From NCBI GenBank assembly GCA_951813045.1, contig CATOTF010000002.1, positions 1,240,001 to 1,304,000 on the forward strand: a DNA stretch of 64,000 bases, read 5' to 3'. Source of the stretch: an uncultured Rhizobiaceae bacterium. GTDB taxonomy: Bacteria; Pseudomonadota; Alphaproteobacteria; Rhizobiales; Rhizobiaceae. Shown piece after piece: positions 17,503 through 27,404 of the stretch; within the stretch, counting starts at the first letter, position 1, and each line of letters opens with the position of its first letter. The notes beneath the pieces are model-generated. The model was not told the DNA's origin. It made no database searches and saw only the letters and a list, made by a program, of their open reading frames with translations. A program made the position numbers and the translations under genes.

Positions 17503-17912
17503 CTGATACTGTTTTACGTAAATCAATCTATCTCAAAGCGACGCCAGAACAGGTTTGGGCCTATTTGACCGATCCGGATAAGCTCGCAATATGGTTTCAC
17601 AAGCCGGAGACTGAGTTGGTTAAAGGCGATTATGAAATGTTTGGCGTTGAAAGTGGAGACAAGTTGATGTGGGGTAAGGTGTTGGTTTCCGAGCCGCACT
17701 CGCGTCTGGAATACACCTTTACCATTGCTCCGATGGGAGAGGCGGTCAGCACCGTTAAATGGCGTTTGGATGAAGTACCCGGTGGAACCAATCTGTCCCT
17801 GCATCACGAGGGACTGCCACAGGGGGCAGAAGCGTTCGGCCTCACGCTTGCTCTCGACAAAGGTTGGGACGATCATCTTGGACGGATGCGCGGTTCCGTT
17901 CACGGCGAATAG
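17499..17912 (+). CDS. SRPBCC (AHSA1-like) domain protein
   Basis: A 137-residue START/AHSA1-fold protein, seen in SIYLKATPEQVWAYLTDPDKLAIWFHKPE at the N-terminus and the strand-rich middle (LEYTFTIAPMGEAVSTVKWRL). Such proteins have a hydrophobic cavity that probably binds a small lipophilic ligand. It is translationally coupled to the ArsR regulator. This pairing is common in bacteria, where the SRPBCC protein may handle or sense the regulator's effector. The ligand is unknown. Confidence 0.85.
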   Translation: MTDTVLRKSIYLKATPEQVWAYLTDPDKLAIWFHKPETELVKGDYEMFGVESGDKLMWGKVLVSEPHSRLEYTFTIAPMGEAVSTVKWRLDEVPGGTNLSLHHEGLPQGAEAFGLTLALDKGWDDHLGRMRGSVHGE

Positions 17913-17998
17913 AATTTCGGATCACCCTTGGACGCCAGTCGATCAAGGGCGTTTGGAAATACGCATAACCGTAATCATACAATTGTACTTGCGATTTG

Positions 17999-18027
17999 AA
18001 AAAGGCGGGGAATTTCTTCCCCGCCTT
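17999..18027 (-). terminator. Rho-independent terminator of rne (possibly bidirectional)
   Basis: AAGGCGGGGAA at 18002-18012 pairs perfectly with TTCCCCGCCTT at 18017-18027. The A-run before it reads as a T-run after the stem on the minus strand, giving an intrinsic terminator just past the rne stop. It may also end the SRPBCC transcript. Confidence 0.8.
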
Positions 18028-18043
18028 AAAGTTCTGCAAATGG

Positions 18044-21000
18044 TTAGAAGAATTTGCGTTGCCACCAGCCGGTTTTTGTCGGCTTTTCGGGGGTTGGTTC
18101 TTCACTAACGGCTGGTTCAGAAGTGACCACTGAATCATTTTCCGCGGCGACCTCCGCAATTTCTACTGCCGGTGGTTCTTCAGTCTCAGCTTTCTTGCGC
18201 CGTGTGGTTCTACGCTTTGAAGCAGGTTCTTCCTCCGCTTCAACTGCGGTTTCAGGGATTTCCTGTTCCGGTGCCTCTTCCGGTGCAGCTTTTTTGGTAC
18301 GGCGACGTTTGGGCTTTGCCGGTGCCTCTTCATGACCTGCGTCAGCTACAACAGTTTCAGCGTTTTCGGTGCTGGGCTCAGTTGTTGCTACTTCTTCTTC
18401 AGGTTCAGAGGTTTCGGATGACTTGCGTCTTTTGCGGCGTATGCGTTTAGGAGCGGTGTCATCGCCATTTTCTGCACTTTCTCCTGTAGATGCGTTCGTT
18501 TCTTCATCGTCTTGCGTAGTATCTACGGAAGCTTCCGCCAGACCATTATCTGCCGCACCGTCTTCGCCGTTACCGCCGCGTTTGCGACGGCGCCTGCGGC
18601 GTTTATTCTTTCCTTCTGGAACAGAATCACCGTTGTCGTCGGTGGAGCTGAGTTGATCCGTATCGTCCGGTTGTGAGGATTGATCCGATGCAGCGTCTTC
18701 GTCCTGAGGGTTAATCGTATCCGGTTGCACGGCACTATCAACCGCAGGCTTGCGATTTGACTGTTCTCCCCGCTCAATCACACATGGTGTGGTACCGATG
18801 GCGTCGTCGGTTGCTATGGAGATCGACACTCCAAATCGACTTTCCAGATCGCCCAGATTGTCCCGCTTATTATTCAGGAGGTAAAGCGCGGTTGGTGTGC
18901 TGACTTTAACCGTCAGATTGTTACGGGAATTGCGGTTGAGTTGCTCCTCGATCGCACGAAGAACGGCCAAAACAATAGATGATGCAGCTCTCACATGGCC
19001 AAGACCTTCACAGGTCGGGCAGGTCTGTGTGGTGGATTCCAGAACACTCGCGCGGATACGCTGGCGCGACATTTCCATCAGGCCAAAATGTGAAATACGG
19101 CCGACCTGAATGCGCGCGCGATCGTTTTTCAATGCGTCTTTAAGACGTTTTTCCACAGCACGTATGTTGCGCTTCTCTTCCATGTCGATGAAATCAATGA
19201 CAATCAGTCCGGCCAAATCACGCAGTCGTAGCTGTCTGGCCACTTCGTCGGCGGCTTCCAGGTTAGTTTGTACAGCGGTTTCTTCAATCGAATGCTGACG
19301 GGTCGAACGCCCGGAGTTCACGTCAATTGCGACCAGGGCTTCCGTTTGATCAAGGATCAGATAGCCACCCGATTTCAACGTCACTTGCGGTTGGAGCATG
19401 GCATCCAACTGGGCTTCCACGCCCATCCGCGCGAACATTGGAATTTTATCGCGGTATAGTTTTACGTTCTTGGCGTGATTGGGCATCAACATGGTCATGA
19501 AGTCTTTTGCTTCACGAAAGCCTTCTTCCCCGGCGACCATGATTTCACCCGTGTCCTTGTCATAAAGGTCACGAATGGAACGTTTAATAAGATTACCTTC
19601 TTCATAAACAAGGCAGGGGGCTGAGGATTCCAATGTCAAAGTGCGCACGTTTTCCCAAAGTCGCATTAAATATTCAAAATCTCTTTGAATATCGTCCTGT
19701 TGGCGGGACGCGCCCGCGGTGCGCAATATGACGCCCATGCCCTGTGGCACGGCCAGTTCAGAAGCAATTGCCTTTAAACGTTTCCGGTCAGAAGTATTTG
19801 TAATTTTGCGTGAAATACCACCACCACGGGCGGTGTTCGGCATTAATACGGAATATCTTCCAGCAAGGGAAAGATAAGTTGTTAGTGCAGCGCCCTTATT
19901 GCCGCGTTCTTCCTTAACGACTTGAACGAGCAAGATTTGACGGCGCTTGATGACTTCCTGGATCTTATAATGGCGACGGGGTGCACGGCGAACAGGAACT
20001 TCTTCAAGGCTGTCTTCAGACCCTATGCTCTCGATTGGTGTGTCATTGTCATCGTCCAGATCGTCAGCAATCTTATCAGTCGGTTCAGGCTTTTTACGGC
20101 GTCTCGAACGGGAACGGGACTTGGGTTTGCGCTCAGATTTGTCCTCAGCCTCCACATCAGCCTGCGGGGTACTTGCTTCATCACCGGATTCAGCGGCTAC
20201 TGCATCATTTGCGCTTTTATCTGACGCTTCGAGCTCAGGGGCTGACTCTTTCTTACGTGATGTGCGTCGACGCGTTCTACGTGGCTTTTCGTCCGGTTCT
20301 TCCTGCGTTTCAGCAATAATTTCTGCAGCTTCTGCTGCGTCAGCGGAGGAATTATCTGAGGCGTCAGCTAGCTCAGGTTCTGCTTTCTTGCGTGATGTCC
20401 GTCTGCGTGGTTTTTTCTTGGGTGTTTCCTCAGCCTCCTCGGATTCTGGCGCTTGGGAAGCAACCTCTGATTCTGCAGGCTCGCTCACGGCTTCTGTCTC
20501 AGTATCTGCGGTGGCTGCCTCGTCTTCTTTGGCGGGTTTTTTCCGGCTGGTGCGTCGGCGCGGTTTTTTTGCAGGTTCATCAGCTGCGGGTTGCGAGACG
20601 ACATCTTCGCCATCATTTTCCGCCGAGATTTGCGTCTTGTTGTCGTCGTTTTCTTCGCCATCTTCGGGGTCAGAAGATGCGCTGTCATCTTCAGCCACTT
20701 GTGTATGCCCGTCGGTCTCCACCGCAGTATCTATCGCATCATCGGTTGATGTTTCCGCTGCTGAATTGCGGTCTTCCGCAGCGTCGACAGGTTCCGCATT
20801 TATGATTTCTTCCGCGCTGGACTCAGCTTGGTTGTCGACTTCAGCCGGATTGTCTTCTGCAGAATTATCTTCTGTTGCTGCGGTCTTTTTTCCACCACGA
20901 CGGCGTGAACGGCGCTTGCGGGCTGGTTTCTCCGCAGGTTCTGCACCATCGGCATTTATTTCCGCTGCTGCATCGTCCATTTCTTCAGCGGCTTCGGCTT

Positions 21001-21307
21001 CTGCAGCGGCCCGGGCGTCTTCAGCCTCTGCATCCAACAATGCCTGTCGGTCGGCGATGGGAATTTGGTAGTAATCAGGATGAATTTCACTGAACGCCAG
21101 GAACCCATGGCGATTCCCACCATAATCTATAAATGCAGCCTGAAGGGACGGTTCGACCCTTGTTACTTTTGCCAGATAAATATTGCCGCGAAGTTGAGTT
21201 TTATGTTCTGATTCAAAGTCGAATTCATCGACCCGATTGCCGCGTACCATAACAACCCGAGTTTCCTCCGGGTGGGCCGCGTCGATTAGCATTTTGTTGT
21301 TTGCCAT
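18044..21307 (-). CDS. rne: Ribonuclease E/G with expanded S1-domain insertion
   Basis: RNase E is the main endonuclease of mRNA decay and rRNA maturation and the scaffold of the degradosome. From ATG at 21307 the protein is about 1087 residues. The S1 domain begins RGNIYLAKVTRVEPSLQAAFIDYGGNRHGFL and is interrupted at about residue 95 by roughly 345 low-complexity residues, resuming with YKIQEVIKRRQILLVQVVKEERG. The catalytic region includes AIDVNSGRSTRQHSIEETAV and DFIDMEE, and the zinc-link motif is CPTCEGLGH. The C-terminal third is again acidic/basic low complexity and ends in KTGWWQRKFF, a likely partner-binding tail. Confidence 0.94.
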   Translation of the reverse strand: MANNKMLIDAAHPEETRVVMVRGNRVDEFDFESEHKTQLRGNIYLAKVTRVEPSLQAAFIDYGGNRHGFLAFSEIHPDYYQIPIADRQALLDAEAEDARAAAEAEAAEEMDDAAAEINADGAEPAEKPARKRRSRRRGGKKTAATEDNSAEDNPAEVDNQAESSAEEIINAEPVDAAEDRNSAAETSTDDAIDTAVETDGHTQVAEDDSASSDPEDGEENDDNKTQISAENDGEDVVSQPAADEPAKKPRRRTSRKKPAKEDEAATADTETEAVSEPAESEVASQAPESEEAEETPKKKPRRRTSRKKAEPELADASDNSSADAAEAAEIIAETQEEPDEKPRRTRRRTSRKKESAPELEASDKSANDAVAAESGDEASTPQADVEAEDKSERKPKSRSRSRRRKKPEPTDKIADDLDDDNDTPIESIGSEDSLEEVPVRRAPRRHYKIQEVIKRRQILLVQVVKEERGNKGAALTTYLSLAGRYSVLMPNTARGGGISRKITNTSDRKRLKAIASELAVPQGMGVILRTAGASRQQDDIQRDFEYLMRLWENVRTLTLESSAPCLVYEEGNLIKRSIRDLYDKDTGEIMVAGEEGFREAKDFMTMLMPNHAKNVKLYRDKIPMFARMGVEAQLDAMLQPQVTLKSGGYLILDQTEALVAIDVNSGRSTRQHSIEETAVQTNLEAADEVARQLRLRDLAGLIVIDFIDMEEKRNIRAVEKRLKDALKNDRARIQVGRISHFGLMEMSRQRIRASVLESTTQTCPTCEGLGHVRAASSIVLAVLRAIEEQLNRNSRNNLTVKVSTPTALYLLNNKRDNLGDLESRFGVSISIATDDAIGTTPCVIERGEQSNRKPAVDSAVQPDTINPQDEDAASDQSSQPDDTDQLSSTDDNGDSVPEGKNKRRRRRRKRGGNGEDGAADNGLAEASVDTTQDDEETNASTGESAENGDDTAPKRIRRKRRKSSETSEPEEEVATTEPSTENAETVVADAGHEEAPAKPKRRRTKKAAPEEAPEQEIPETAVEAEEEPASKRRTTRRKKAETEEPPAVEIAEVAAENDSVVTSEPAVSEEPTPEKPTKTGWWQRKFF
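19985..21022 (-). repeat. Low-complexity acidic/basic repeat region inside the RNase E S1 domain
   Basis: This stretch encodes about 345 residues alternating Glu/Asp/Ala-rich runs with basic boxes such as KKPRRRTSRKK, KKKPRRRTSRKKAEPELA and RTRRRTSRKKESAPELE, at least three near-identical copies plus variants. The DNA repeats accordingly. The basic boxes look like RNA-binding patches between disordered acidic linkers. Confidence 0.8.
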
Positions 21308-22109
21308 TGAAATTGCTTTCTGCAAACCGATTCCTGTCAACATACCCAACAGGTAATCGCCGCCTTTTCAGGGTGCGAGCTGCTGGGGTGTCGAAGGACA
21401 GTTTGGCTATATTTGGGACTGGCAAATTTATTCTGCGATCATACATTTCGACAGAAAGGGCAGGGCGTCTGGAACTTGTCGCTCGTCCAAGAGGGTCTGT
21501 TACCATGGTCAACGTGACAGCAGGTGCCAAAAGCATTGCTTGCCGCATCATGCTCCGGTCCTTTTCCTGTCTGTGCGCCTGTGCCATTGCTCAGTCATAC
21601 CTATTATTGCGCTTCGCCCATAACTAAGGGAGAGAGCTGTGAATGCGTGTACATCACGCTAGCCTCGGCATCCGTTAAGGATGCTGGCTGTTCAATCGCG
21701 AATGTCAGCACCGATCTTGTCGGTCTGCATCGCAAAACCTTGTTTGCGTTGAAGAAACCTTGGTTCTAAGGACACTGGTCCAGGCTAGGCTGGATCACAC
21801 ATAGGCATTTATTCAATCGTACAATACCTGTTCGCTTGATTGCCGCGTTGTTTGAAAACAACGCATTGCGCAAGTGAAAGGCACAATTGATTGCCAAAAC
21901 TTGTCCTTCGACCGGGAGAAATGGTTCCTTCTATTAGCCGCACCTGAATGTATGCTCCGCAGTGTGCAAAGACAAGCACCATTTTTGCGCGCGCTACGGG
22001 CGGTGATAAATTTCACTATATTTTGGCGGTTGTAACGCGATAATTACCACGCATTAACCATAAATCGCTTAATAGTGCGCTACTCTTCAATTCGCACCAA
22101 ACTAGGTAG
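21308..22109. other. 800-base divergent intergenic region between rne and amiC
   Basis: No supportable gene is seen; the short open frames here have no recognisable product. Visible structures are a hairpin with GCATCC/GGATGC at about 21668-21684 and a strong inverted repeat at 21845-21864 with nine-base arms GCGTTGTTT and AAACAACGC around a two-base centre. Part of the region is likely the long 5' leader of rne, which in many bacteria mediates autoregulation. Confidence 0.5.
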
Positions 22110-23363
22110 ATGCGCAGATTTATGATTGTTCTCAACCGAATACGCGCTGTTAAAACCGGATTGCGGGCAGCTGCGCTTGCTGTTGGGGTGCTGTGCTTTA
22201 CGACTTTGGGACAAATCAACGGCGCAAAAGCGGCGGAAACCCGGGCAGGTAATGCGATCCCGCCGATCGCATTTGCCGCTCGTGTCATCGGAGATTCCAG
22301 TCGTGCCCGGCTTATCGTTGATTTCGATCAGGATGTGTTTCAGGAAACTTATCTGCTCGATAACCCCAAACGAATCGTCGTGGATTTGCCTGAGACCGTT
22401 TTTAGCCTGGACGGAGAGCTAAAACGGCTTCCAAAATCGCTGGTGTCGAACTTGAGATATGGGACGATCGCGGACGGTCGCTCGCGGATTGTGTTGGAAT
22501 TAGCTCAACCGGTATTAATTGAAAATCACCGGGTAAAGGAACTGTCCGACGATAACCGTTTCAGATTGATTGTGGATTTGGTGAAGGCAACACAGGAGCA
22601 GTTTTCAAGTTCGGTAAGACCGCCAGTCAGACCGAAAAGTGCGCTGAATGAGAATAAATCTGCCTCTAAAAAACAATATGTCATAGTCATCGATCCCGGG
22701 CACGGAGGAATAGACGGCGGTGCAAGCGGCTCCCAAAAGACCCGCGAAAAAGAAATAACTCTCTCATTTGCCAAGAAATTAAAGGCATTGCTGGCGAGCA
22801 ACAAATTGTTCAAGCCGCTGTTAACGCGAGATGGCGATGAATTTATGCGCTTGACGGAACGCGTTGAAAAGGCAAGGAAATACAAGGCTGACTTGCTTAT
22901 CTCCGTACACGCGGATTCATTGCGGCAAAAGGATATCCGCGGCGCAACAATATACACATTGTCGAAAAAAGGGTCGGATGAGATTTCGCGAACTCTTGCC
23001 AATTCGCAAAACCGAACCGATCTCATCGCCGGGCTTTCCCTCCCTGAAGAAAAGCCGGATGTGTCCAATATTCTCATCGATATGACCAGGCGTGAAACAA
23101 AGGTGTTTTCAGAACGATTCGCATCCGTTGTGGTCCGTGCCCTGAAAGACGACATTAAACTCATAAAAAACCCGCTCCGTTCAGCAGATTTTTATGTTCT
23201 CAAAGCCCCCGAGATTCCATCGATACTGCTGGAACTTGGGTATCTGTCAAATCGTAGGGATGAAGCGTTGATGAGATCAGACGAATGGCAGTCGATTGCC
23301 GTTCATAATGTGTATGACGCCATTCGTGAATTCTTTGACGTGCGAGTTGGGACGCTTCAATGA
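22110..23363 (+). CDS. amiC: N-acetylmuramoyl-L-alanine amidase, AmiC type
   Basis: This periplasmic zinc amidase cleaves the peptide stem from muramic acid during daughter-cell separation. The 417-residue protein has a signal peptide (cleavage near GAKAAET), an AMIN domain (about 50-155, RLIVDFDQDVFQETYLLDNPKRIVVDLP) that targets the septum, and an Amidase_3 domain. Zinc ligands lie in IDPGHGGIDGGASG, the Glu of EKEITLSF and the His of SVHADS; the catalytic Glu is in LLELGYLSN. The following gene encodes PBP1A, so wall hydrolysis and synthesis genes are adjacent. Confidence 0.93.
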   Translation: MRRFMIVLNRIRAVKTGLRAAALAVGVLCFTTLGQINGAKAAETRAGNAIPPIAFAARVIGDSSRARLIVDFDQDVFQETYLLDNPKRIVVDLPETVFSLDGELKRLPKSLVSNLRYGTIADGRSRIVLELAQPVLIENHRVKELSDDNRFRLIVDLVKATQEQFSSSVRPPVRPKSALNENKSASKKQYVIVIDPGHGGIDGGASGSQKTREKEITLSFAKKLKALLASNKLFKPLLTRDGDEFMRLTERVEKARKYKADLLISVHADSLRQKDIRGATIYTLSKKGSDEISRTLANSQNRTDLIAGLSLPEEKPDVSNILIDMTRRETKVFSERFASVVVRALKDDIKLIKNPLRSADFYVLKAPEIPSILLELGYLSNRRDEALMRSDEWQSIAVHNVYDAIREFFDVRVGTLQ

Positions 23364-23523
23364 TGTTGCCGAATTGTTACGACTATGCGAGAAACACCCG
23401 AAAGTTCCGCCTGCGACGGTGTTCGGTCATACTATCTCCCGATTTACCTGCTCCCACGTGGAGTGGAGCTGGTAGAGTTCAAACATACTTTTATTATATC
23501 AATCCTCTGGAAAGCACCTGAAG

Positions 23524-25998
23524 ATGTTCTTACGACTGTTTGGATATGTGTTTGGAATTGGCACCGCGGCATTATTTTTGATCGCCGCAGGTGCATATAT
23601 ATACACTGCAGATCTCATAAAAGAACTTCCCGATTATGAAGTTCTCAATCGCTATGAACCCCCGGTAACCACACGCATTCATGCCTCTGACGGCGCTTTG
23701 ATGGCGGAATATGCGCGTGAACGCAGATTGTACCTTCCAATTCAGGATGTTCCTGCGTTGCTTCAAAATGCGTTCATATCTGCAGAGGATAAGAACTTTC
23801 GAACGCACGGTGGTATTGATTTCCTGGCGCTTGCAAACGCTGGTTTCAGTTTCGGATTTGACAAGCTTAGCGGGCGTAGTGCGCGTGCACGCGGTGCTTC
23901 GACAATCACCCAACAGGTAGCGAAGAATTTCCTGTTGACGAGTGATCGTACGGCAGACCGTAAAATCAAGGAGGCCTTGCTCGCGTTTCGCATCGAAGAA
24001 ACCTACTCGAAAGATAAAATTCTCGAACTGTATCTGAACGAAATATTCTTTGGCCTGGGTTCTTATGGCGTTGCCGGCGCTTCCCTTGCCTATTTTGATA
24101 AATCGGTCGGTGATCTGGGCATTCATGAAGTTGCGTATCTGGCTGCACTGCCAAAAGCTCCAAATAATTATCACCCCTATAGATACACGGAGCGAGCAAT
24201 TGAGCGCCGCAACTGGGTGATAAGTAGAATGGTAATCAACGGTTACGTTTCGGTTGAAGATGGGGAAACGGCCAAGAAAATGACGCTGGGTGTAGTTCCC
24301 CGTAAACAAGGTGGGTATCTTGCAGCTTCTGAGTATTTTTCAGAGGAAGTTCGCCGCGAAATCATTGATCGCTACGGCCAGAACGTCCTTTATGAAGGCG
24401 GGTTGTCAATCAGAACCACACTTGCCCCCACCATGCAGCAAATGGCCCGAAAGAGCCTGATCAAAGGACTTGTCGAATTTGATCGTCGCAAAGGCTATCA
24501 CGGAGCCTACGAAAAAATTGAATTTGGCGACGATTGGGGACTGGCGCTGTCAAAAGTACGGCAACTCAACGATGTGCCCCAGTGGAAACAGGCTGTTGTT
24601 TTGGAGGTCGGTGATGAATCTGCCCGTATCGGTTTGCGACCTGACCTTTTGGAGAGCAGGGCGGTTTCTGATCAGCGCAATGAAGCAACTATTTATTTGA
24701 AAGACGCCCCTTGGGCGTTGAAACAAACGATCAAGGAACGAAGCGAAGATAGAAAATCAGCCAAAGTAAAATCCATGACCGAAATTATGGAGCCCGGTGA
24801 TGTGGTTCATGTGTCGAGCTTTAACGGTGGATTTGTTCTGGAACAGGTTCCGGAAGTTTCCGGCGCGCTGGTTGCGATGGACCCCCACACGGGCCGGGTG
24901 TTGGCGATGATGGGCGGGTTTTCGTTCAACGATTCGCAGTTTAACCGCGCCACCCAGGCAAAACGTCAGCCCGGTTCATCCTTTAAGCCCTTCGTGTATG
25001 CAGCCGCACTCGATAACGGGTACACACCTTCATCTGTCGTTCTCGATGGTCCGTTTAAAAAAGACCAGGGTGGCACTTTAGGTATTTGGGAGCCGAAAAA
25101 CTACGGTGGCAAATATGCAGGGCCTTCTACGCTGCGACTTGGGATTGAAAAGTCCCGGAATCTCATGACGGTACGTCTTGCCAATGACATGGGAATGCCA
25201 CTTATCGCTGAATACGCAAAGAGATTTGGAATTTACGATAAAAATATCCGTGGTCTGGCATCGTCTCTTGGGTCGCGAGAAACAACCGTATTGAGGATGG
25301 TGTCGGCTTATTCGGTGTTGGCGAATGGTGGGAAGAGAATTCAGCCCTCTTTGATTGACCGAATTCAGGATCGCTATGGCAAGACCATCTTTAAACACGA
25401 ACAGCGTGTTTGCGAAAACTGTCAGGCTGCGAACTGGATCGGGCAGGAAGAGCCGGAACTGGTCGACAACCGTGATCAGGTCCTTGATCCGATGACAGCG
25501 TATCAAATCACATCCATGATGGAAGGTGTCGTACAACGCGGGACAGCCAAGGTAGTTGGCAGTCTTGGAGTTCCAATTGCCGGGAAGACCGGTACCACAA
25601 ATGAAGAAAAAGACGCTTGGTTCGTCGGTTATTCGCCAGATCTGGTGGTCGGCGTGTTTGTTGGCTATGACCGTCCTGAGCCCATGGGTAAAGGCAGTAC
25701 GGGTGGTGGTCTGGCCGCCCCGATCTTTGTCGAATTTATGCAGTCCGCCCTGACTGAAACATCTGCAATCGACTTTCGGGTGCCGGAAGGTATCAAGCTT
25801 TACCCCATTAACGCCAAGACCGGGCTGTTGGCCAACGCTGGAAAATCGGGCATAATAATGGAAGCGTTCAAACCAGGTACAAAACCACCGAACCGCAGTT
25901 CGATCATTGGTTTTGAAACAGACATGCTGAAGGGCAAACTAACCGCGACGAAAGAAGCGACCAAAGCTGTATCCACTGGCACAGGTGGCTTGTACTGA
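23524..25998 (+). CDS. mrcA: Penicillin-binding protein 1A (bifunctional transglycosylase/transpeptidase)
   Basis: A class A PBP that polymerises and cross-links peptidoglycan. The 824-residue protein has one N-terminal membrane helix (about 5-27), the GT51 domain with EDKNFRTHGGID, ARGASTITQQVAKNFLL and LYLNEIFFGLGSYGV, an OB-like insert, and the transpeptidase with active Ser in RQPGSSFKPFVYAAAL and KTGTTNEEKDAWFVGYSP near the C-terminus. A 160-bp gap separates it from amiC. Its length is typical of alphaproteobacterial PBP1A. Confidence 0.95.
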   Translation: MFLRLFGYVFGIGTAALFLIAAGAYIYTADLIKELPDYEVLNRYEPPVTTRIHASDGALMAEYARERRLYLPIQDVPALLQNAFISAEDKNFRTHGGIDFLALANAGFSFGFDKLSGRSARARGASTITQQVAKNFLLTSDRTADRKIKEALLAFRIEETYSKDKILELYLNEIFFGLGSYGVAGASLAYFDKSVGDLGIHEVAYLAALPKAPNNYHPYRYTERAIERRNWVISRMVINGYVSVEDGETAKKMTLGVVPRKQGGYLAASEYFSEEVRREIIDRYGQNVLYEGGLSIRTTLAPTMQQMARKSLIKGLVEFDRRKGYHGAYEKIEFGDDWGLALSKVRQLNDVPQWKQAVVLEVGDESARIGLRPDLLESRAVSDQRNEATIYLKDAPWALKQTIKERSEDRKSAKVKSMTEIMEPGDVVHVSSFNGGFVLEQVPEVSGALVAMDPHTGRVLAMMGGFSFNDSQFNRATQAKRQPGSSFKPFVYAAALDNGYTPSSVVLDGPFKKDQGGTLGIWEPKNYGGKYAGPSTLRLGIEKSRNLMTVRLANDMGMPLIAEYAKRFGIYDKNIRGLASSLGSRETTVLRMVSAYSVLANGGKRIQPSLIDRIQDRYGKTIFKHEQRVCENCQAANWIGQEEPELVDNRDQVLDPMTAYQITSMMEGVVQRGTAKVVGSLGVPIAGKTGTTNEEKDAWFVGYSPDLVVGVFVGYDRPEPMGKGSTGGGLAAPIFVEFMQSALTETSAIDFRVPEGIKLYPINAKTGLLANAGKSGIIMEAFKPGTKPPNRSSIIGFETDMLKGKLTATKEATKAVSTGTGGLY

Positions 25999-26145
25999 CG
26001 CCGATAATCGACCGGTACGTTCCATTGGTCATCTGCATTTTATCGCCGGCGGATAATACCGGATTATCGATATGTGATTTAGGGGCTTGTCCACAGTGTG
26101 TTTCAGGCATAGTCGGGCGGTGATGTTCCGTTTTTCCGAATTATT

Positions 26146-27381
26146 GTGATGTTGAGTTTTTATCGCGAGAACGCGCGATGGCTTATTGGCGGTTTTCTAC
26201 TCGCCATGTTTTCCGGATTTGGACAAACCTTCTTTATTTCAATCTGGGGTTCCGAGATAAGAGAAGCGTACAGCCTGACCCACGGGGACTTTGGGCTGCT
26301 TTACATGGTTGCCACATTGGCAAGTGCGGCGTGTTTGCCTTTTGTGGGCCGGCTGGTTGACGTCACAAGCGTTGCTACATGCAGTGTTGTCGTCATAATC
26401 CTGCTTGCAGTTGCAGGCCTGATTATGGGTTTTGCTTCAACAGTACCGGCGCTTTTGCTTGCCATCTTTATGTTGCGTTTGTTTGGTCAGGGGATGATGA
26501 CCCATACAGCGATGACAGCGATGGGCCGTTGGTATGCGGCAAATCGGGGTAAAGCCGTATCCTTCGCAACAACCGGTCATCAGGCATCGGAGGCGCTGGG
26601 GCCGACAATTTTTGTCATGATTGCCGCCGCATATGGCTGGCGCGAAAGCTGGATGATTGCAAGTGGTTGTCTCATCGTGTTCGCTCTGCCTTGTATTGTG
26701 ATCCTCATGCGGGTTGAACGTATTCCAAAATCAGAGGCAGACCGCAACGAGGCGAGCAACGAGATCGGCCGGCAATGGACCAGGCGTGAAATGTTGACCG
26801 ACCGCCTTTTTTGGCTAACTGCAATAGGCGTGTTTTCCCCCGCATTCATCGGAACTTCCATATTCTTTCATCAGGATTATTTGATTGAAGTGAACGGATG
26901 GACACCCACCATATATTATAATTCATTCGCACTGATGGCTGCGGCAACGGTAACCGTTGCATTAATAACCGGGTTTTGCGTGGATCGATGGAGTGCAACA
27001 CGTATCTTGCCCCTGTTCATGTTGCCGCTCTGTTTAGCATGCTTGGTGCTCGGGTCGTTTTCATCCCAAGCTACGATCATCATTTTCATGCTTTTGTTGG
27101 GTGTAAGCTACGGAATTTCATCAACTTTGTTCGGTGCAATCTGGCCGGAAGTTTACGGAATTCGGCACTTAGGCGCGCTGCGCTCCATCACGGTGTCATT
27201 CATGGTGTTCATGTCGGCTGCAGGGCCTGGGGTTACCGGTTGGCTCATTGATCTGGGAATACCCTTTAGCACTCAATTGCTTTGGATGAGTGCATTTTCA
27301 TTAATGTGCGTTGGCCTTATGACATTGGCGTCCAAAGGTTACCTCAATCGGGCTAATGCGATGATGTTGGTGAACGAATAA
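26146..27381 (+). CDS. Major facilitator superfamily transporter
   Basis: A 411-residue inner-membrane protein with twelve predicted helices in two groups of six. Features include an early GGFLLAMFSGFGQTFFISIWG segment, the loop FVGRLVDVTS in the A-motif position, and a cytoplasmic loop between helices 6 and 7 rich in charged residues. It resembles the oxalate/monocarboxylate-type MFS group. The substrate cannot be told. It converges on the DUF2865 gene with only 23 bp between stops. Confidence 0.82.
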   Translation: MMLSFYRENARWLIGGFLLAMFSGFGQTFFISIWGSEIREAYSLTHGDFGLLYMVATLASAACLPFVGRLVDVTSVATCSVVVIILLAVAGLIMGFASTVPALLLAIFMLRLFGQGMMTHTAMTAMGRWYAANRGKAVSFATTGHQASEALGPTIFVMIAAAYGWRESWMIASGCLIVFALPCIVILMRVERIPKSEADRNEASNEIGRQWTRREMLTDRLFWLTAIGVFSPAFIGTSIFFHQDYLIEVNGWTPTIYYNSFALMAAATVTVALITGFCVDRWSATRILPLFMLPLCLACLVLGSFSSQATIIIFMLLLGVSYGISSTLFGAIWPEVYGIRHLGALRSITVSFMVFMSAAGPGVTGWLIDLGIPFSTQLLWMSAFSLMCVGLMTLASKGYLNRANAMMLVNE

Positions 27382-27404
27382 ATAACTGTTGCAGTTATAA
27401 CCAT

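Noticed and set aside
20025-21071. 348-codon open frame on the plus strand, rich in Ser and Ala
   Set aside because: It is the antisense of the RNase E low-complexity insertion. Its composition mirrors the Glu/Asp/Ala/Arg repeats and it shows no domain.
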